A stretch of 64,000 nucleotides of DNA. Source: Methanocalculus chunghsingensis (GTDB taxonomy: Archaea > Halobacteriota > Methanomicrobia > Methanomicrobiales > Methanocorpusculaceae). Within the stretch, counting starts at the first letter, position 1, and every line of letters begins with the position of its first letter. Below the pieces are notes generated by a model, which saw only the letters and a program-made list of their open reading frames with translations, made no database searches and was not told the DNA's origin. Both the position numbers and the translations under genes were made by a program. Positions 17,104 through 26,256 of this stretch are shown here, piece by piece. The stretch spans positions 1-64,000 of the forward strand of contig NZ_JWHL01000007.1 of NCBI RefSeq assembly GCF_018132105.1, read 5' to 3'.

Positions 17104-17975
17104 ATGACGAGATAATTGAGCAGTACCGTGAGGCAGGACGCCTTGCAAAGAGAATACTTGCCGATGGAGCAGCACGAATCACCCCCGGAGTACTCATCTC
17201 AGATATTGCAGACTCGATCTGTTCAATGGTAACAGACGCCGGGGCGGGCATCGCCTTTCCCCCGAATATCTCCATCAACGAAGCAGCGGCACATGATACA
17301 GCCGGACCGGGCGATGAACGAATCTTTCAGGAAGGGGATCTCGTTAAACTCGATATTGGCATCCATATTGATGGATATATCGCAGATACAGCTGTCTCCA
17401 TTGATCTTGGAGATCACGGAAAACTGATCGAGGCGTCGCGTGCCGCTCTGGATACGGCAATTTCCCTTGCACGGCCGGGTGCTACGGCCGGAGCGATAGG
17501 AGCAGCAGTTCAGGAGACGATCACCATGCGCGGATACCAGCCGGTCGCCAACCTGACGGGTCATGGTCTGGACCGTTTCTCTCTTCATGCAGCCCCGTCA
17601 ATTCCAAATATCGGATCATCCGGGGGACCTCTGCTCAAAGAGGGAATGGTCATCGCAATTGAACCGTTTGCATCAACCGGAACCGGACGGGTGAGTGAAG
17701 GAAACAGATGTGAGATCTTCTCACAGATCGCCATAAAGCCTGTCCGTCCTCCGGCTGCACGGCGTATCCTTGAAGAGATCAAAGATCGGCGCGGGCTTCC
17801 ATTCGCCAGACGATGGCTAAAAACAAGCCGTGCTGATCTGGCTCTCACCACGCTTATCCGGCAGGGTATCATCAGGCCATATCCGGTTCTCCAGGATATT
17901 CCCGGCTCTCTCGTCTCCCAGGCTGAACATACGATCATCGTTACCGAAGACGGGTGTATTGTTACAACCCGCTGA
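17100..17975 (+). CDS. map: methionine aminopeptidase, type II
   Basis: Removes the initiator methionine from new proteins. The 291-residue chain has all metal ligands: Asp pair in KLDIGIHIDGYIADTA, His in GHGLDRF, Glu in AIEPFA and a C-terminal Glu in VTEDGC. The substrate-binding His is in AAAHDT. The roughly 60-residue helical insert of type II (archaeal/eukaryotic) enzymes is present (RRILEEIKDRRGLPFARRW). Start ATG 17100 overlaps the previous stop and follows GGAG; the TTG at 17094 is rejected. Confidence 0.95.
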   Translation: MNDEIIEQYREAGRLAKRILADGAARITPGVLISDIADSICSMVTDAGAGIAFPPNISINEAAAHDTAGPGDERIFQEGDLVKLDIGIHIDGYIADTAVSIDLGDHGKLIEASRAALDTAISLARPGATAGAIGAAVQETITMRGYQPVANLTGHGLDRFSLHAAPSIPNIGSSGGPLLKEGMVIAIEPFASTGTGRVSEGNRCEIFSQIAIKPVRPPAARRILEEIKDRRGLPFARRWLKTSRADLALTTLIRQGIIRPYPVLQDIPGSLVSQAEHTIIVTEDGCIVTTR

Positions 17976-18017
17976 GATACCCTTATTCAAGATCAGAAAC
18001 AATATTTAAGGTTAATT

Positions 18018-19304
18018 ATGGAGATGGCAGACCACACCACCCTCCGGCTTATGGAGCTCCTTCTCACAGCGGAGATCGTCAACCATGAGATATCACTTGG
18101 CATCCCGGATCTCACCCCTGAACACCGGGAGGCATTCGGCGTTGGTAAGAATGGTTCTGAACTGAACCGGCCCTTCGTCATCAGTAACACAACCGTCAAA
18201 CGGGTGCTGGGAGTCGAAGATGCGCATCAGCTTGTGCGTACACATCCGTTCGTCGGTTTCGATGACTTCGGCCAGCGCCTTTCGATCACCGCACTTGACG
18301 GGGCCGCCCGATGGTTCCTCGACAGAGGTGGAAGACCCATGGCAGAAGCAAATCCGGCCCTTGCCTACTATTACGAGAAGGCGGGGATCGAGGGGATCGC
18401 CTATGATGATGCTCGTGAGAATAACCCGCTGTATGAGGACAGCCGGGCCTTCCTGGAGAGACGGATTGCACCCATCGCCGCGGAATCAGAAGAGATGAAA
18501 GAGGCGCTCGGTCTGGTGACACTCCGCGCGCCCGAGGAGATCGAGGAGTCCCTTGAGTTCTTTGTTGCAACACCTGAGCAGCTTGAGGTGATCGGAAAGA
18601 TCCAGGTCGCCCTCAGGAACAGGGAGTACCTCCGAAAACATCAGATTTACCAGATAGGAAGGCTTCTCTTCCTCGGACCCCCCGGCACTGGCAAGACTTC
18701 TTTTGCCCTCTCCCTTGCAAAAGTTCTCCATATGCCGATCCTTGAGGTTCGGCTCTCCATGATCACCTCTCAGTACCTGGGGGAGACCTCAAAGAATATC
18801 GATCGAATATTTGAGATAGCAAAGAAGCTCACCCCCTGCATCCTCTTCATTGATGAGTTCGATTACGTGGCACGAACCAGGGATTCGGATGATCACGGGG
18901 CGATGAAGCGGGCAGTCAATACCCTGCTGATGAGTATCGATCATGTCAGCCTCATCCGATCGGGAGTCCTCTTTATCGGGGCAACAAATCACCCGGGAAT
19001 TCTCGATGAGGCGGTATGGAGACGATTTGATGAGGTACTTCCATTCTCTCTCCCGGATGCGGGGATGAGAGAGAGGATTCTGAATGCTATCACAAGAAAT
19101 ATTGAAGTATCCATGGATCTCCCAACCCTGGCACTCAGAACGGAAGGGTTCTCAGGTGCGGATCTCAGGCTGATGGTAAAAGAAGCAGTGATGGCAGCCC
19201 TGATCGATGGACGTGAGGCGATCACCGGGATGGATATCGAGCAGGGGATGCTCCTTGTTGACCGGAGAAATGCGCTGCGGAAAGGCGGTATGGTTGTTCC
19301 ATGA
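18018..19304 (+). CDS. AAA+ ATPase with an archaeal N-terminal domain
   Basis: A 428-residue protein. The first 200 residues are a domain I do not recognise. Then comes an AAA module with Walker [10 protein letters not shown] starting at residue 220, Walker B CILFIDEFD near 275, sensor-1 GATNHP, an arginine finger region (EAVWRRFDEV) and a lid (TEGFSGADLRLMVKEA). The single ring and short N-domain suggest a remodelling ATPase related to the Cdc48/FtsH clade. It is coupled by an ATGA overlap to an MBL-fold hydrolase, which is its best clue to function. Client unknown. Confidence 0.8.
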   Translation: MEMADHTTLRLMELLLTAEIVNHEISLGIPDLTPEHREAFGVGKNGSELNRPFVISNTTVKRVLGVEDAHQLVRTHPFVGFDDFGQRLSITALDGAARWFLDRGGRPMAEANPALAYYYEKAGIEGIAYDDARENNPLYEDSRAFLERRIAPIAAESEEMKEALGLVTLRAPEEIEESLEFFVATPEQLEVIGKIQVALRNREYLRKHQIYQIGRLLFLGPPGTGKTSFALSLAKVLHMPILEVRLSMITSQYLGETSKNIDRIFEIAKKLTPCILFIDEFDYVARTRDSDDHGAMKRAVNTLLMSIDHVSLIRSGVLFIGATNHPGILDEAVWRRFDEVLPFSLPDAGMRERILNAITRNIEVSMDLPTLALRTEGFSGADLRLMVKEAVMAALIDGREAITGMDIEQGMLLVDRRNALRKGGMVVP

Positions 19305-20020
19305 AGATCACCCTCCTTGGAACAGGGGATGCAATCGGCACACCGAAGATCGGGTGCACCTGCAAAACCTGCATTGAAGCATGGAACGAGGGGAAGGAAC
19401 GACTCAGAACATCCATTCTTATCGAAAACGATGGGAAACACCTGATCATCGATACATCGCCGGATATGCGGGTACAGCTTCTCAAATCCGGATCACCCCA
19501 TATCGATGCAGGTATCTGGACGCATGGACATTATGATCATTTCATGGGATTCGGGGATTTTTACCGGATACAGCGCCCCCCTCCGATGTATGCGGCACCA
19601 GAAGTCCTGGAGTATTGCGGGAATATATTCTCTTTTCTCCCTTCACCACGCCATGAGGTGATACCATATACCCCGTTCTCCCTCTTCGGGTTGGAGATTA
19701 CACTCTTTCCGGTCTCTCACCCCGGTGCCCCAACCTATGGACTCAGGATAGAATCAGAAACCGGAGTCTTTGTCCACTCATCCGATACCAACCGGGATAT
19801 CCCCGCTGAAAGCCTCACCTGCATGGAGGGGGCAGATCTCCTCCTCCTTGACGCCCTTGCCCCCCCCGAGATCGCTATTGACAAACATCTGAACTACGAT
19901 GATGCGATTGAACTCGCAGGAGAGCTGAATCCAAAGGCATTCCGGTGTGTCCATATGAGCCATATGATCCCCTGGGATATGCCCCATACCGGATCGGATA
20001 TGGAGGTCTTCACCTTCTGA
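19301..20020 (+). CDS. MBL-fold metal-dependent hydrolase (PhnP/RNase Z-like)
   Basis: A 239-residue beta-lactamase-fold protein. The metal-binding motif THGHYDHFMG and distal ligands (HSSDTNRD, DALAP, HMSH) are present. The N-terminal pair in GCTCKTC resembles the extra zinc site seen in PhnP-type phosphodiesterases. A cyclic phosphodiesterase or nuclease activity is therefore plausible, but the substrate is unknown. Four-base overlap with the AAA gene indicates a joint operon. Confidence 0.82.
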   Translation: MKITLLGTGDAIGTPKIGCTCKTCIEAWNEGKERLRTSILIENDGKHLIIDTSPDMRVQLLKSGSPHIDAGIWTHGHYDHFMGFGDFYRIQRPPPMYAAPEVLEYCGNIFSFLPSPRHEVIPYTPFSLFGLEITLFPVSHPGAPTYGLRIESETGVFVHSSDTNRDIPAESLTCMEGADLLLLDALAPPEIAIDKHLNYDDAIELAGELNPKAFRCVHMSHMIPWDMPHTGSDMEVFTF

Positions 20021-20032
20021 TCCCACCAATAC

Positions 20033-20040
20033 CTATATAC
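20033..20040 (+). promoter_or_regulatory. TATA box for rpoL
   Basis: CTATATAC ends 25 bp before ATG 20065, so transcription should begin at or next to the start codon, giving a leaderless mRNA. No Shine-Dalgarno motif is present. This favours 20065 over the in-frame ATG at 20053. Confidence 0.6.
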
Positions 20041-20064
20041 TTTCCATACCAAATGATCTATACC

Positions 20065-20334
20065 ATGCACCTGAAGATACTGGAGCTTGAAAAAAATAAA
20101 GTCAAAATGGTGCTCGTTAGAGAGAATCACACCTTCATGAACCTTCTTGCTGACGAGATCCTCAAGGATCCGGCAGTCAATGTTGCAAAATACCTTATTG
20201 AGTATCAGTTCTCCGACCCGGAGCTTCTGGTAACCACCGATGGAAGCAAAGATCCGATCACTGCCATCAGAGAAGCCTGCAATCGGATCAGCAGATCGTG
20301 TGATGAACTCATCACACAGGTCAGCTCAGTCTGA
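20065..20334 (+). CDS. rpoL: DNA-directed RNA polymerase subunit L
   Basis: Eighty-nine residues, the archaeal counterpart of Rpb11/AC19. It pairs with RpoD to form the assembly platform equivalent to the bacterial alpha dimer. Seen: the N-terminal MHLKILELEKNKVKMVL strand region and the conserved ENHTFMNLLADEIL helix. Length matches the family. Probably leaderless. The longer frame from 19945 merely overlaps the MBL gene. Confidence 0.93.
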   Translation: MHLKILELEKNKVKMVLVRENHTFMNLLADEILKDPAVNVAKYLIEYQFSDPELLVTTDGSKDPITAIREACNRISRSCDELITQVSSV

Positions 20335-20356
20335 ATTACAAAAAAAATCCCATATC

Positions 20357-20387
20357 TTTTTTCGAGTCAGGAGTATGTCGATACTCC
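20357..20387 (+). terminator. T6 run and hairpin after rpoL
   Basis: A run of six T (20357-20362) is followed by a perfect 7-bp hairpin, GGAGTAT-GTCG-ATACTCC (20370-20387). It sits in the 146-bp space between convergent rpoL and the aIF2-beta gene and may stop transcription from both sides. Confidence 0.5.
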
Positions 20388-20480
20388 GGACAATGCATGG
20401 CACCAGGCTATAACGTAAAAGTACCTGTATCAAAAAAGGAAAGCGTATGATGCAGATCTAAAGCTGCAAAAAAAGATTAT

Positions 20481-21098
20481 TCAGAGTCGCTGCGTAAATG
20501 CGACCTGCCCTGATATCTTGGTTATCTTGACCTTCAGCTTCTGGCCGGGTTTTCCACCAGTCACATAGAGGATGTATTTTCCATGCTTGGCAACTCCGTC
20601 TCCACGCCGACTGACCGACTCGATGTCAACCTCAAGCTCCTGACCCTCTTCAAGGCTCGTCCCTTTCACCTCGGTCCGTGCCCTGCGCTTCCTCACCGGC
20701 CTATGGCTCCCGCAGGCATCGCATCTGAGCATCATGATCCGATCATCCTTGACCAGCCGGGTATCAGGCCTGCCGCATTCAGTACAGATAACGAAGTCAT
20801 CGATGTAGTTCTTCACGATCGCTGCGAGCACATCTGTCTCAAATTTCCCATTGAAGATCGCCCGGCTACCATCGATCTTCCCGGCAGTCCCGAGTTCCCC
20901 CAGCATGAACTTCATCAGATGATCGGGATCCCTGCTGAGCGTTCCTACAATCTCTGAAAAGTTTTCAAGAACCGTCGTTTTACCCTCAAGGTACGACTTC
21001 ACCGGCGGCACGACGAACCGCTCCCCCGTCTCCGTCGGTTCGGTGATGTCGGTGTACGCCCTCTTTAATAATTCCTCGTACGAATCGACCATGCTCAC
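20481..21098 (-). CDS. translation initiation factor aIF2 subunit beta with C-terminal TRAM domain
   Basis: A 205-residue protein. Residues about 1-140 are aIF2-beta: an N-terminal helix, the alpha-beta domain (FSEIVGTLSRDPDHLMKFMLGELGT) and a C4 zinc ribbon (CTECGRP ... CDACG). A linker then leads to a TRAM RNA-binding domain of about 60 residues (EVDIESVSRRGDGVAKHG ... VKITKIS). The factor helps deliver initiator Met-tRNA to the ribosome. The TRAM fusion occurs in some euryarchaea and could add RNA affinity. Start is either GTG 21098 or ATG 21092; neither has a clear Shine-Dalgarno site. Confidence 0.9.
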   Translation of the reverse strand: MSMVDSYEELLKRAYTDITEPTETGERFVVPPVKSYLEGKTTVLENFSEIVGTLSRDPDHLMKFMLGELGTAGKIDGSRAIFNGKFETDVLAAIVKNYIDDFVICTECGRPDTRLVKDDRIMMLRCDACGSHRPVRKRRARTEVKGTSLEEGQELEVDIESVSRRGDGVAKHGKYILYVTGGKPGQKLKVKITKISGQVAFTQRL

Positions 21099-21182
21099 TA
21101 TATGGGAGGCAGGCAGTAAAAAGGATGGTATCGGATCGGGTGTGAGATGCTTTTTCTTCTTACGGGTTGACCTCTCTTGGTA

Positions 21183-23258
21183 ATGCTATCCTCCGAAGAC
21201 CACATGGCCATCTGCTCACAACTTGGCAGGGATATAACACCTCTTGAGGCTGCTGCCTTTGAGAATCTCTGGAGTGAACACTGTAGTTACCGATCCACGA
21301 AAGCCCTGCTCAGAACCCTCCCGACCGATGGAAAGAATGTCATCATCGGGCCTGGCGATGATGCGGCGATCGTCTCCTTCTCAGATAAAGTCGCACTTGC
21401 AATAGGGATGGAGAGCCATAATCATCCAAGCTACGTTGATCCATACGATGGTGCCGCCACCGGTGTCGGCGGGATCGTCCGGGATATCATCTCAATGGGT
21501 GCAAAACCGATCGCCCTGATGGATCCCCTCTGTTTTGGCACCCTCGATTCAGAGAAGACGAAGAATCTCTTTGAGCATGTTGTATCCGGTATCGGAGATT
21601 ACGGCAACTGTATCGGTGTTCCTGTTGTCAGGGGAGATCTCATCTTCGATGAGAGCTATCGGGGCAATCCCCTCGTCAACGTCGTCGCCGTAGGAATGCT
21701 TGATCCTGAGAATATCATAACCGGTCGTGTCAAGACTCCTGGAAACCGGTTGATCCTCTATGGATCAAGGACAGGCAGAGATGGCCTTGGCGGCGCATCA
21801 TTTGCGTCCCGTGATCTCTCGGAGGATGCCGAGGCAGAAGACCGACCCAGCGTCCAGGTCGGCGACCCCTACATTGAGAAGCTCCTCATCGATGCAACCA
21901 TGGCAATGTGCAGCACCGGAAAGATACGCGCCTGCAGAGATCTGGGGGCCGCAGGGTTTGCCGGTGCATCAAGTGAGATGGCAAGCACCTGGGGCGCACG
22001 CATTATTGCGGACAATGTTCCACTTCGCGAGTCAGGGATGAACGAGGTGGAGATCATGCTCGCAGAATCCCAGGAACGGATGCTTGCCGAGGTCGCGCCT
22101 GAGGATGTCGAACTGATTGGATCGATTGCAGAGAAGTATGATCTCGCCTGGGCAGATGTCGGAGAGGTAATAGCCGAGCCAAGGTATATCGTCGAGTTCA
22201 AAGGTACGGTCGTCTGCGATCTCCCGATCGATCTCCTCGTTGGCGGCGCGCCATCCTGTGAACGCGAGATGCTGCCATACACCCTCGAAAAGCCATTTTC
22301 CCGTCCGGATGAGGATATCCGGACCCTCTGCCTGAAAGTACTTGCTCACCCTGAGTGTGCTGCAAAGGACTGGGTATTCTCCCAGTATGATCATGATGTC
22401 CAGCTCAGAACCGTCTCACTCGGCCCGGATGCAGCATGTATCCGGCTCGATGGAAATGGACTTTACCTCACTTGCGGATGCAATCCACGCCATATCCACC
22501 TTCGCCCCCGTGACGGGACGGCAAATGCAGTCCTTGAGAACGTCTCTAACCTTGCCTGCTATGGGGCTCTGCCGATCTGCGCCGTTGACTGCCTCAATTT
22601 CGCAAGTCCTGTACACCCTGAGATTAACTGGCAGATTGCAGAGTCGATCGCAGGGATGGGGGAGATGTGCCGGCATCTTGATGCCCCGATCGTCGGAGGC
22701 AACGTCTCATTGTATAATGAGAGTGATGAGTTTGAGACCCAGATCAAGCCGACACCGATGCTGGGGATGATCGGAAAAGGCGAGGTGATCAGACGATCAC
22801 CTCCGGAAGAGGGAGCGATCCTCGCCCTCATCGGGACGACGAGGCCGGAGTTTGGCGGCTCAATCCTCGACTGCATCACCGGGTGCGGCGGCAACGCCCC
22901 GGAGACCGGCGATCCCGCAATCGTCGTCTCAATCAGGAATATGGTTCAGTCAGGCAGCTTTGCAGCAGTGACCGATCTCTCCCGTGGCGGGCTCCTCACC
23001 GCACTAACAAAGATCGCCCCGCGATGCAGCATTGAGATCCGGGGAGATCCAATCGAGGTCCTCTTCTCAGAGTCATATGCACGATTCCTTGTGGCCGTTC
23101 ATGACAGAACAATCCTCAGGGATCTCCCCCATACCATCCTTGGAACGGTCGGTGGAGATGCTCTCACTATACTCGCCGGTGATGAAACAATACGGCTGAC
23201 AGACGAGGATATGGCAGCATCTGGCCAGACGATCAGGGATCTGATGAGGATCGATTAG
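21183..23258 (+). CDS. purL: phosphoribosylformylglycinamidine synthase II
   Basis: ATP-dependent amidation of FGAR to FGAM in purine synthesis, with PurS and PurQ (not in the window). The 691-residue small-type PurL has the active-site region SEHCSYRSTKALL, ATP/Mg motifs GPGDDAA and GMESHNHPS, and the duplicated AIRS-like halves. ATG 21183 gives the usual N-terminus (MLSSEDH); the TTG at 21177 is rejected. The gene overlaps the convergent flavodoxin gene by 4 bp. purM is elsewhere in the window (57888). Confidence 0.96.
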   Translation: MLSSEDHMAICSQLGRDITPLEAAAFENLWSEHCSYRSTKALLRTLPTDGKNVIIGPGDDAAIVSFSDKVALAIGMESHNHPSYVDPYDGAATGVGGIVRDIISMGAKPIALMDPLCFGTLDSEKTKNLFEHVVSGIGDYGNCIGVPVVRGDLIFDESYRGNPLVNVVAVGMLDPENIITGRVKTPGNRLILYGSRTGRDGLGGASFASRDLSEDAEAEDRPSVQVGDPYIEKLLIDATMAMCSTGKIRACRDLGAAGFAGASSEMASTWGARIIADNVPLRESGMNEVEIMLAESQERMLAEVAPEDVELIGSIAEKYDLAWADVGEVIAEPRYIVEFKGTVVCDLPIDLLVGGAPSCEREMLPYTLEKPFSRPDEDIRTLCLKVLAHPECAAKDWVFSQYDHDVQLRTVSLGPDAACIRLDGNGLYLTCGCNPRHIHLRPRDGTANAVLENVSNLACYGALPICAVDCLNFASPVHPEINWQIAESIAGMGEMCRHLDAPIVGGNVSLYNESDEFETQIKPTPMLGMIGKGEVIRRSPPEEGAILALIGTTRPEFGGSILDCITGCGGNAPETGDPAIVVSIRNMVQSGSFAAVTDLSRGGLLTALTKIAPRCSIEIRGDPIEVLFSESYARFLVAVHDRTILRDLPHTILGTVGGDALTILAGDETIRLTDEDMAASGQTIRDLMRID

Positions 23259-23743
23259 GATCTGGCAATATCCCAGAGGAATCCTTTGAGGGCATTTAGC
23301 TCCTCATCATCCCGCCTCCCCTTTATTGAATGGGGGATGTGATACCTGCCGAGAACCTCCATTCCGAGTGATTGTGCTCGATCGCTCATAATCTTCAGGG
23401 TATCCCCCGGAGAGCCACCGGATGTACAGACAAGAACCGTTTTTTTGCCGGATGCATTCTTTAATGCAGAAAAGATCGCGTTGACCGCCGGTGTCGGCCG
23501 GGATGCCCAGACAGGTGATCCGATAATGACAAGATCATATCCTCTCAGATCGATAGACGAGGGCTCAATCTCGGCAGAATTACCAAAAAGCGCACGTGGA
23601 GCACCAAGAAGATACATCGTCGCCTTTCCGTACCCTGCCATATCACGGACCCTGAGAGATTCGGAAGCGATGGACCGGATGATCTCTTCCATCACCGCAT
23701 GAGTATTACCGGTCTCACTGTGATAGACGCAGATGGAGCGCAT
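23255..23743 (-). CDS. flavodoxin-family protein
   Basis: A 162-residue flavodoxin fold. The FMN phosphate-binding loop is HSETGNTHAV at residues 8-17, with LVIIGSPVWASRPTP and LVCTSGGSPGD as the isoalloxazine loops. Probably a low-potential electron carrier in the cytoplasm. ATG 23743 follows an AT-rich promoter region; the long upstream extension to 24004 runs through ilvC antisense-free sequence without homology and is rejected. Partner unknown. Confidence 0.87.
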   Translation of the reverse strand: MRSICVYHSETGNTHAVMEEIIRSIASESLRVRDMAGYGKATMYLLGAPRALFGNSAEIEPSSIDLRGYDLVIIGSPVWASRPTPAVNAIFSALKNASGKKTVLVCTSGGSPGDTLKIMSDRAQSLGMEVLGRYHIPHSIKGRRDDEELNALKGFLWDIARS

Positions 23744-23801
23744 AGCGCCGTATATTTTTCTTATAGGCAATAAATATTTTTTAAAAAAAATGATGGATTT
23801 T

Positions 23802-24794
23802 TTATAAGTTCTTAAATTGTGGCATATCCTTTCGGAGTTCTGCCCCGACAGCCTCAATTTCATGCTCTTCATCAGCACGCGTGAGCGCGTTAAAGACGGG
23901 GCGGTTAACCATATTCTCGAGGATCCACTCTTTTGCAAAGGTTCCGTTCTGGATCTCGGCAAGGATCTCCTCCATCGCCATCCTGCTCTCCGGTCCGATG
24001 ACACGGGGACCCCGGGTCAGGTCGCCATACTGGGCGGTGTTGCTGATATAGCGCCGCATCTTCGTGAAGCCACCTTCGTAGATGAGATCAACGATGAGTT
24101 TCGTCTCATGGAGCACCTCAAGATATGCCATCTCAGGACTGTACCCTGCATCAACAAGGGTCTCAAATCCCTCCCTGATGAGCGAGGTGATGCCCCCGCA
24201 GAGGACTGCCTGTTCTCCGAAGAGGTCGGTCTCAGTCTCTTCACGGAACGTCGTCTCAAGTACCATCGCGCGGGTTGATCCGATCCCTTTTGCATATGCA
24301 AGGGCGAGATTCCGGGCGTCTCCTGAGATATCCTGATAGACTGCAATGAGGGCCGGAACACCCTTCCCCTCGGTATAGGTTCGTCTGACCATGAAGCCGG
24401 GCCCTTTTGGAGCGACCATGAAGACATTCACGCCCTCAGGCGCAACAATCTGACCGTAGTGAATGTTGAAACCATGGGAGAAGACAAGGGATGCTCCATC
24501 ACGGAGAAACGGGCCGATTTCTGAGCGGAAAACCGGACCCTGCGTCTCATCAGGGAGAAGAATCTGGACAAGATCGGCCTTCTTGACAGCATCTGAAACC
24601 GAAAAGACCTCAAAGTTATCCTTTTCTGCCTCTTCCCAGCTCTTGCCGGGGCGGAGGCCGATGATGACATCAAGTCCGCTGTCGCGGAGGTTCAATGCCT
24701 GGCCGCGGCCCTGTGAGCCGTAGCCGATGACGGCGATCTTCTTCCCTTTGAGGTACGAAAGATCGGCGTCTGCGTCATAGTACTTCTGAACCAT
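23802..24794 (-). CDS. ilvC: ketol-acid reductoisomerase
   Basis: NADPH- and Mg-dependent second step of valine, leucine and isoleucine synthesis. A 330-residue class I enzyme: N-terminal Rossmann [17 protein letters not shown] near residue 24, the LLPDE motif, and the knotted C-terminal domain with metal-binding [12 protein letters not shown] and [13 protein letters not shown]. Length is normal. It stands alone; an AT-rich TATA-like stretch lies about 40 bp upstream (near 24835). Confidence 0.96.
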   Translation of the reverse strand: MVQKYYDADADLSYLKGKKIAVIGYGSQGRGQALNLRDSGLDVIIGLRPGKSWEEAEKDNFEVFSVSDAVKKADLVQILLPDETQGPVFRSEIGPFLRDGASLVFSHGFNIHYGQIVAPEGVNVFMVAPKGPGFMVRRTYTEGKGVPALIAVYQDISGDARNLALAYAKGIGSTRAMVLETTFREETETDLFGEQAVLCGGITSLIREGFETLVDAGYSPEMAYLEVLHETKLIVDLIYEGGFTKMRRYISNTAQYGDLTRGPRVIGPESRMAMEEILAEIQNGTFAKEWILENMVNRPVFNALTRADEEHEIEAVGAELRKDMPQFKNL

Positions 24795-24916
24795 AGGTAT
24801 TCCAGAGTATATGCGGCTCGAGCCTACATAAATATATTATACTCCGACTCATACCTGACTGTACTTTTATCATCCGAGTCTTCTCTCAAGAAGATACGAC
24901 ATAGAGGTCTTTTCGC

Positions 24917-25852
24917 ATGGAACTGTCAGATATTCAGTCCACTATCCCCGATATCCGGATCAATCTGAGCCGGGTGGGCGTACGTAACGTAAGAAAACTC
25001 ATTGAAGTTGCACGGGTTGGAAAACGGCCGGCAATCTTCATATCAAAGTTTGATATCTTCGTCGATCTCCCGGGTTCCCTCAAAGGTGCAAACCTGTCGA
25101 GGAACTTTGAGGTCATCGACGATGTTATGGATAAGGCAATCGGTGGAGAGGTAAAGGAGATCGAGGAGGTCTGCAGCACTGTTGCACGGAAACTCCTCGA
25201 CCGGCATGAGTATGCCGAACGAACCGAGGTCAGGATGAAGAGCGAATTCATGGTGAAGAGGGAGACCCCTGTCACAGGAACCCAGTGCCATGAAGTCGTG
25301 ACAGTCCATGCCAGGGCCATTGCCCAGCGAACAAGCAGGGAGCCGATCATCAGAAAAAGCATCGGTGCAGAGGTGACAGGTATGACCGCCTGCCCATGTG
25401 CCCAGAATATCATGAAGGATCATGCCATGGTCGTTCTTGAGAACCTGGGTGTTGATGCAGAGACGATGGAAAAGTTCTTCGAGGAAGTACCCATGGCGAC
25501 CCATAACCAGCGTGGAAAGGGTTTCCTCTGCATTGAGACCGATGATGATCAGCATGTTCCTCTTGAAGATGTCATTGATGTACTCAAAGAGTCGATGAGC
25601 GGGAAGATCTACGAGCTCCTCAAACGGGGTGACGAGAGTTACGTTGTGATGGAAGCACATAAAAATCCGAGATTCGTCGAAGACTGTGTCAGGGAGATGG
25701 CAAAGAAGGTCGTATCAACGTTCGGCCACCTGCCAGGAGATGCCTACATCACGATAAAACAGACGAATGAAGAGAGTATTCATCAGCATGATGCCTATGC
25801 AGAGCGTCATGCAACCCTCGCTGAGCTGTATTCTGAGCTGAACGGTGATTGA
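24917..25852 (+). CDS. mptA: GTP cyclohydrolase MptA
   Basis: First enzyme of archaeal methanopterin synthesis: an Fe(II)-dependent GTP cyclohydrolase making 7,8-dihydro-D-neopterin 2',3'-cyclic phosphate. The 311-residue FolE2-type chain shows the metal/substrate region GMTACPCAQNIM, MATHNQRGKG and a C-terminal ESIHQHDAYAER. Length matches the family. It supplies the tetrahydromethanopterin on which methanogenesis depends. A strong hairpin follows the stop. Confidence 0.94.
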   Translation: MELSDIQSTIPDIRINLSRVGVRNVRKLIEVARVGKRPAIFISKFDIFVDLPGSLKGANLSRNFEVIDDVMDKAIGGEVKEIEEVCSTVARKLLDRHEYAERTEVRMKSEFMVKRETPVTGTQCHEVVTVHARAIAQRTSREPIIRKSIGAEVTGMTACPCAQNIMKDHAMVVLENLGVDAETMEKFFEEVPMATHNQRGKGFLCIETDDDQHVPLEDVIDVLKESMSGKIYELLKRGDESYVVMEAHKNPRFVEDCVREMAKKVVSTFGHLPGDAYITIKQTNEESIHQHDAYAERHATLAELYSELNGD

Positions 25853-25874
25853 AGAGCACCGTCATTCCTTCTGA

Positions 25875-25944
25875 GGTGCTGCATCATCGCAGCACCCCCT
25901 TTCGGGGATCGTGTTTCCTGATCAAAATCAGGTGAAAGATCCCC
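25875..25944 (+). terminator. tandem hairpins after mptA
   Basis: Hairpin 1: GGTGCTGC (25875-25882) pairs perfectly with GCAGCACC (25889-25896) over a 6-nt loop. Hairpin 2: outer stem GGGGATC (25904-25910) with GATCCCC (25938-25944) and inner stem CCTGAT (25917-25922) with ATCAGG (25927-25932) over a CAAA loop. There is no long T-run, so it may be a 3'-end stabiliser or a separate structured RNA instead of a simple terminator. Confidence 0.5.
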
Positions 25945-26174
25945 TCCAAATATTATAATTTTTAATATATAATTTAAAATTATCTTAAACGAGAGCGCAC
26001 ACCCCTTTTTTCACCCAATACGGGAAAGTATATGGATTAATGGCGAAAATAAGGTGTTTTTTAAAATTACATCTTTTTTATAACACCAAGTAATACATTT
26101 ATACAAATAGTGGCGATCCAAGACTGATGAACATCAAAAACTATAATTAACGATATCGATCCAATTCTTCTCAG

Positions 26175-26188
26175 CGTACCTTGGTACG
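26175..26188. promoter_or_regulatory. palindrome upstream of the frh TATA box
   Basis: CGTACC-TT-GGTACG is a perfect inverted repeat 17 bp before the TATA-like AATATATATC (26206-26215). Position and symmetry fit a dimeric regulator site controlling the hydrogenase operon. No regulator gene is adjacent. Confidence 0.45.
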
Positions 26189-26205
26189 TGTCATAACCGC
26201 ACAGG

Positions 26206-26215
26206 AATATATATC
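26206..26215 (+). promoter_or_regulatory. TATA box of the frhADGB operon
   Basis: AATATATATC predicts a transcript start near 26238, leaving a leader of about 20 nt with GATGAGG before the TTG start of frhA at 26257. Confidence 0.55.
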
Positions 26216-26256
26216 GTACAGCATTTCGACCACCACATTTGGATGAGGCGATAACA

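Larger units (their letters stand above)
25853..26256. other. 404-bp AT-rich intergenic region with hairpins and frh promoter
   Basis: No supportable gene. In order: a perfect 8-bp hairpin (25875-25896), a long two-part hairpin (25904-25944), a strongly AT-rich stretch (about 25945-26160) with several TATA-like elements, a palindrome (26175-26188), and the frhA TATA box (26206-26215). The region is larger and more structured than other gaps in the window, which suits a highly expressed, regulated hydrogenase operon. Confidence 0.7.
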
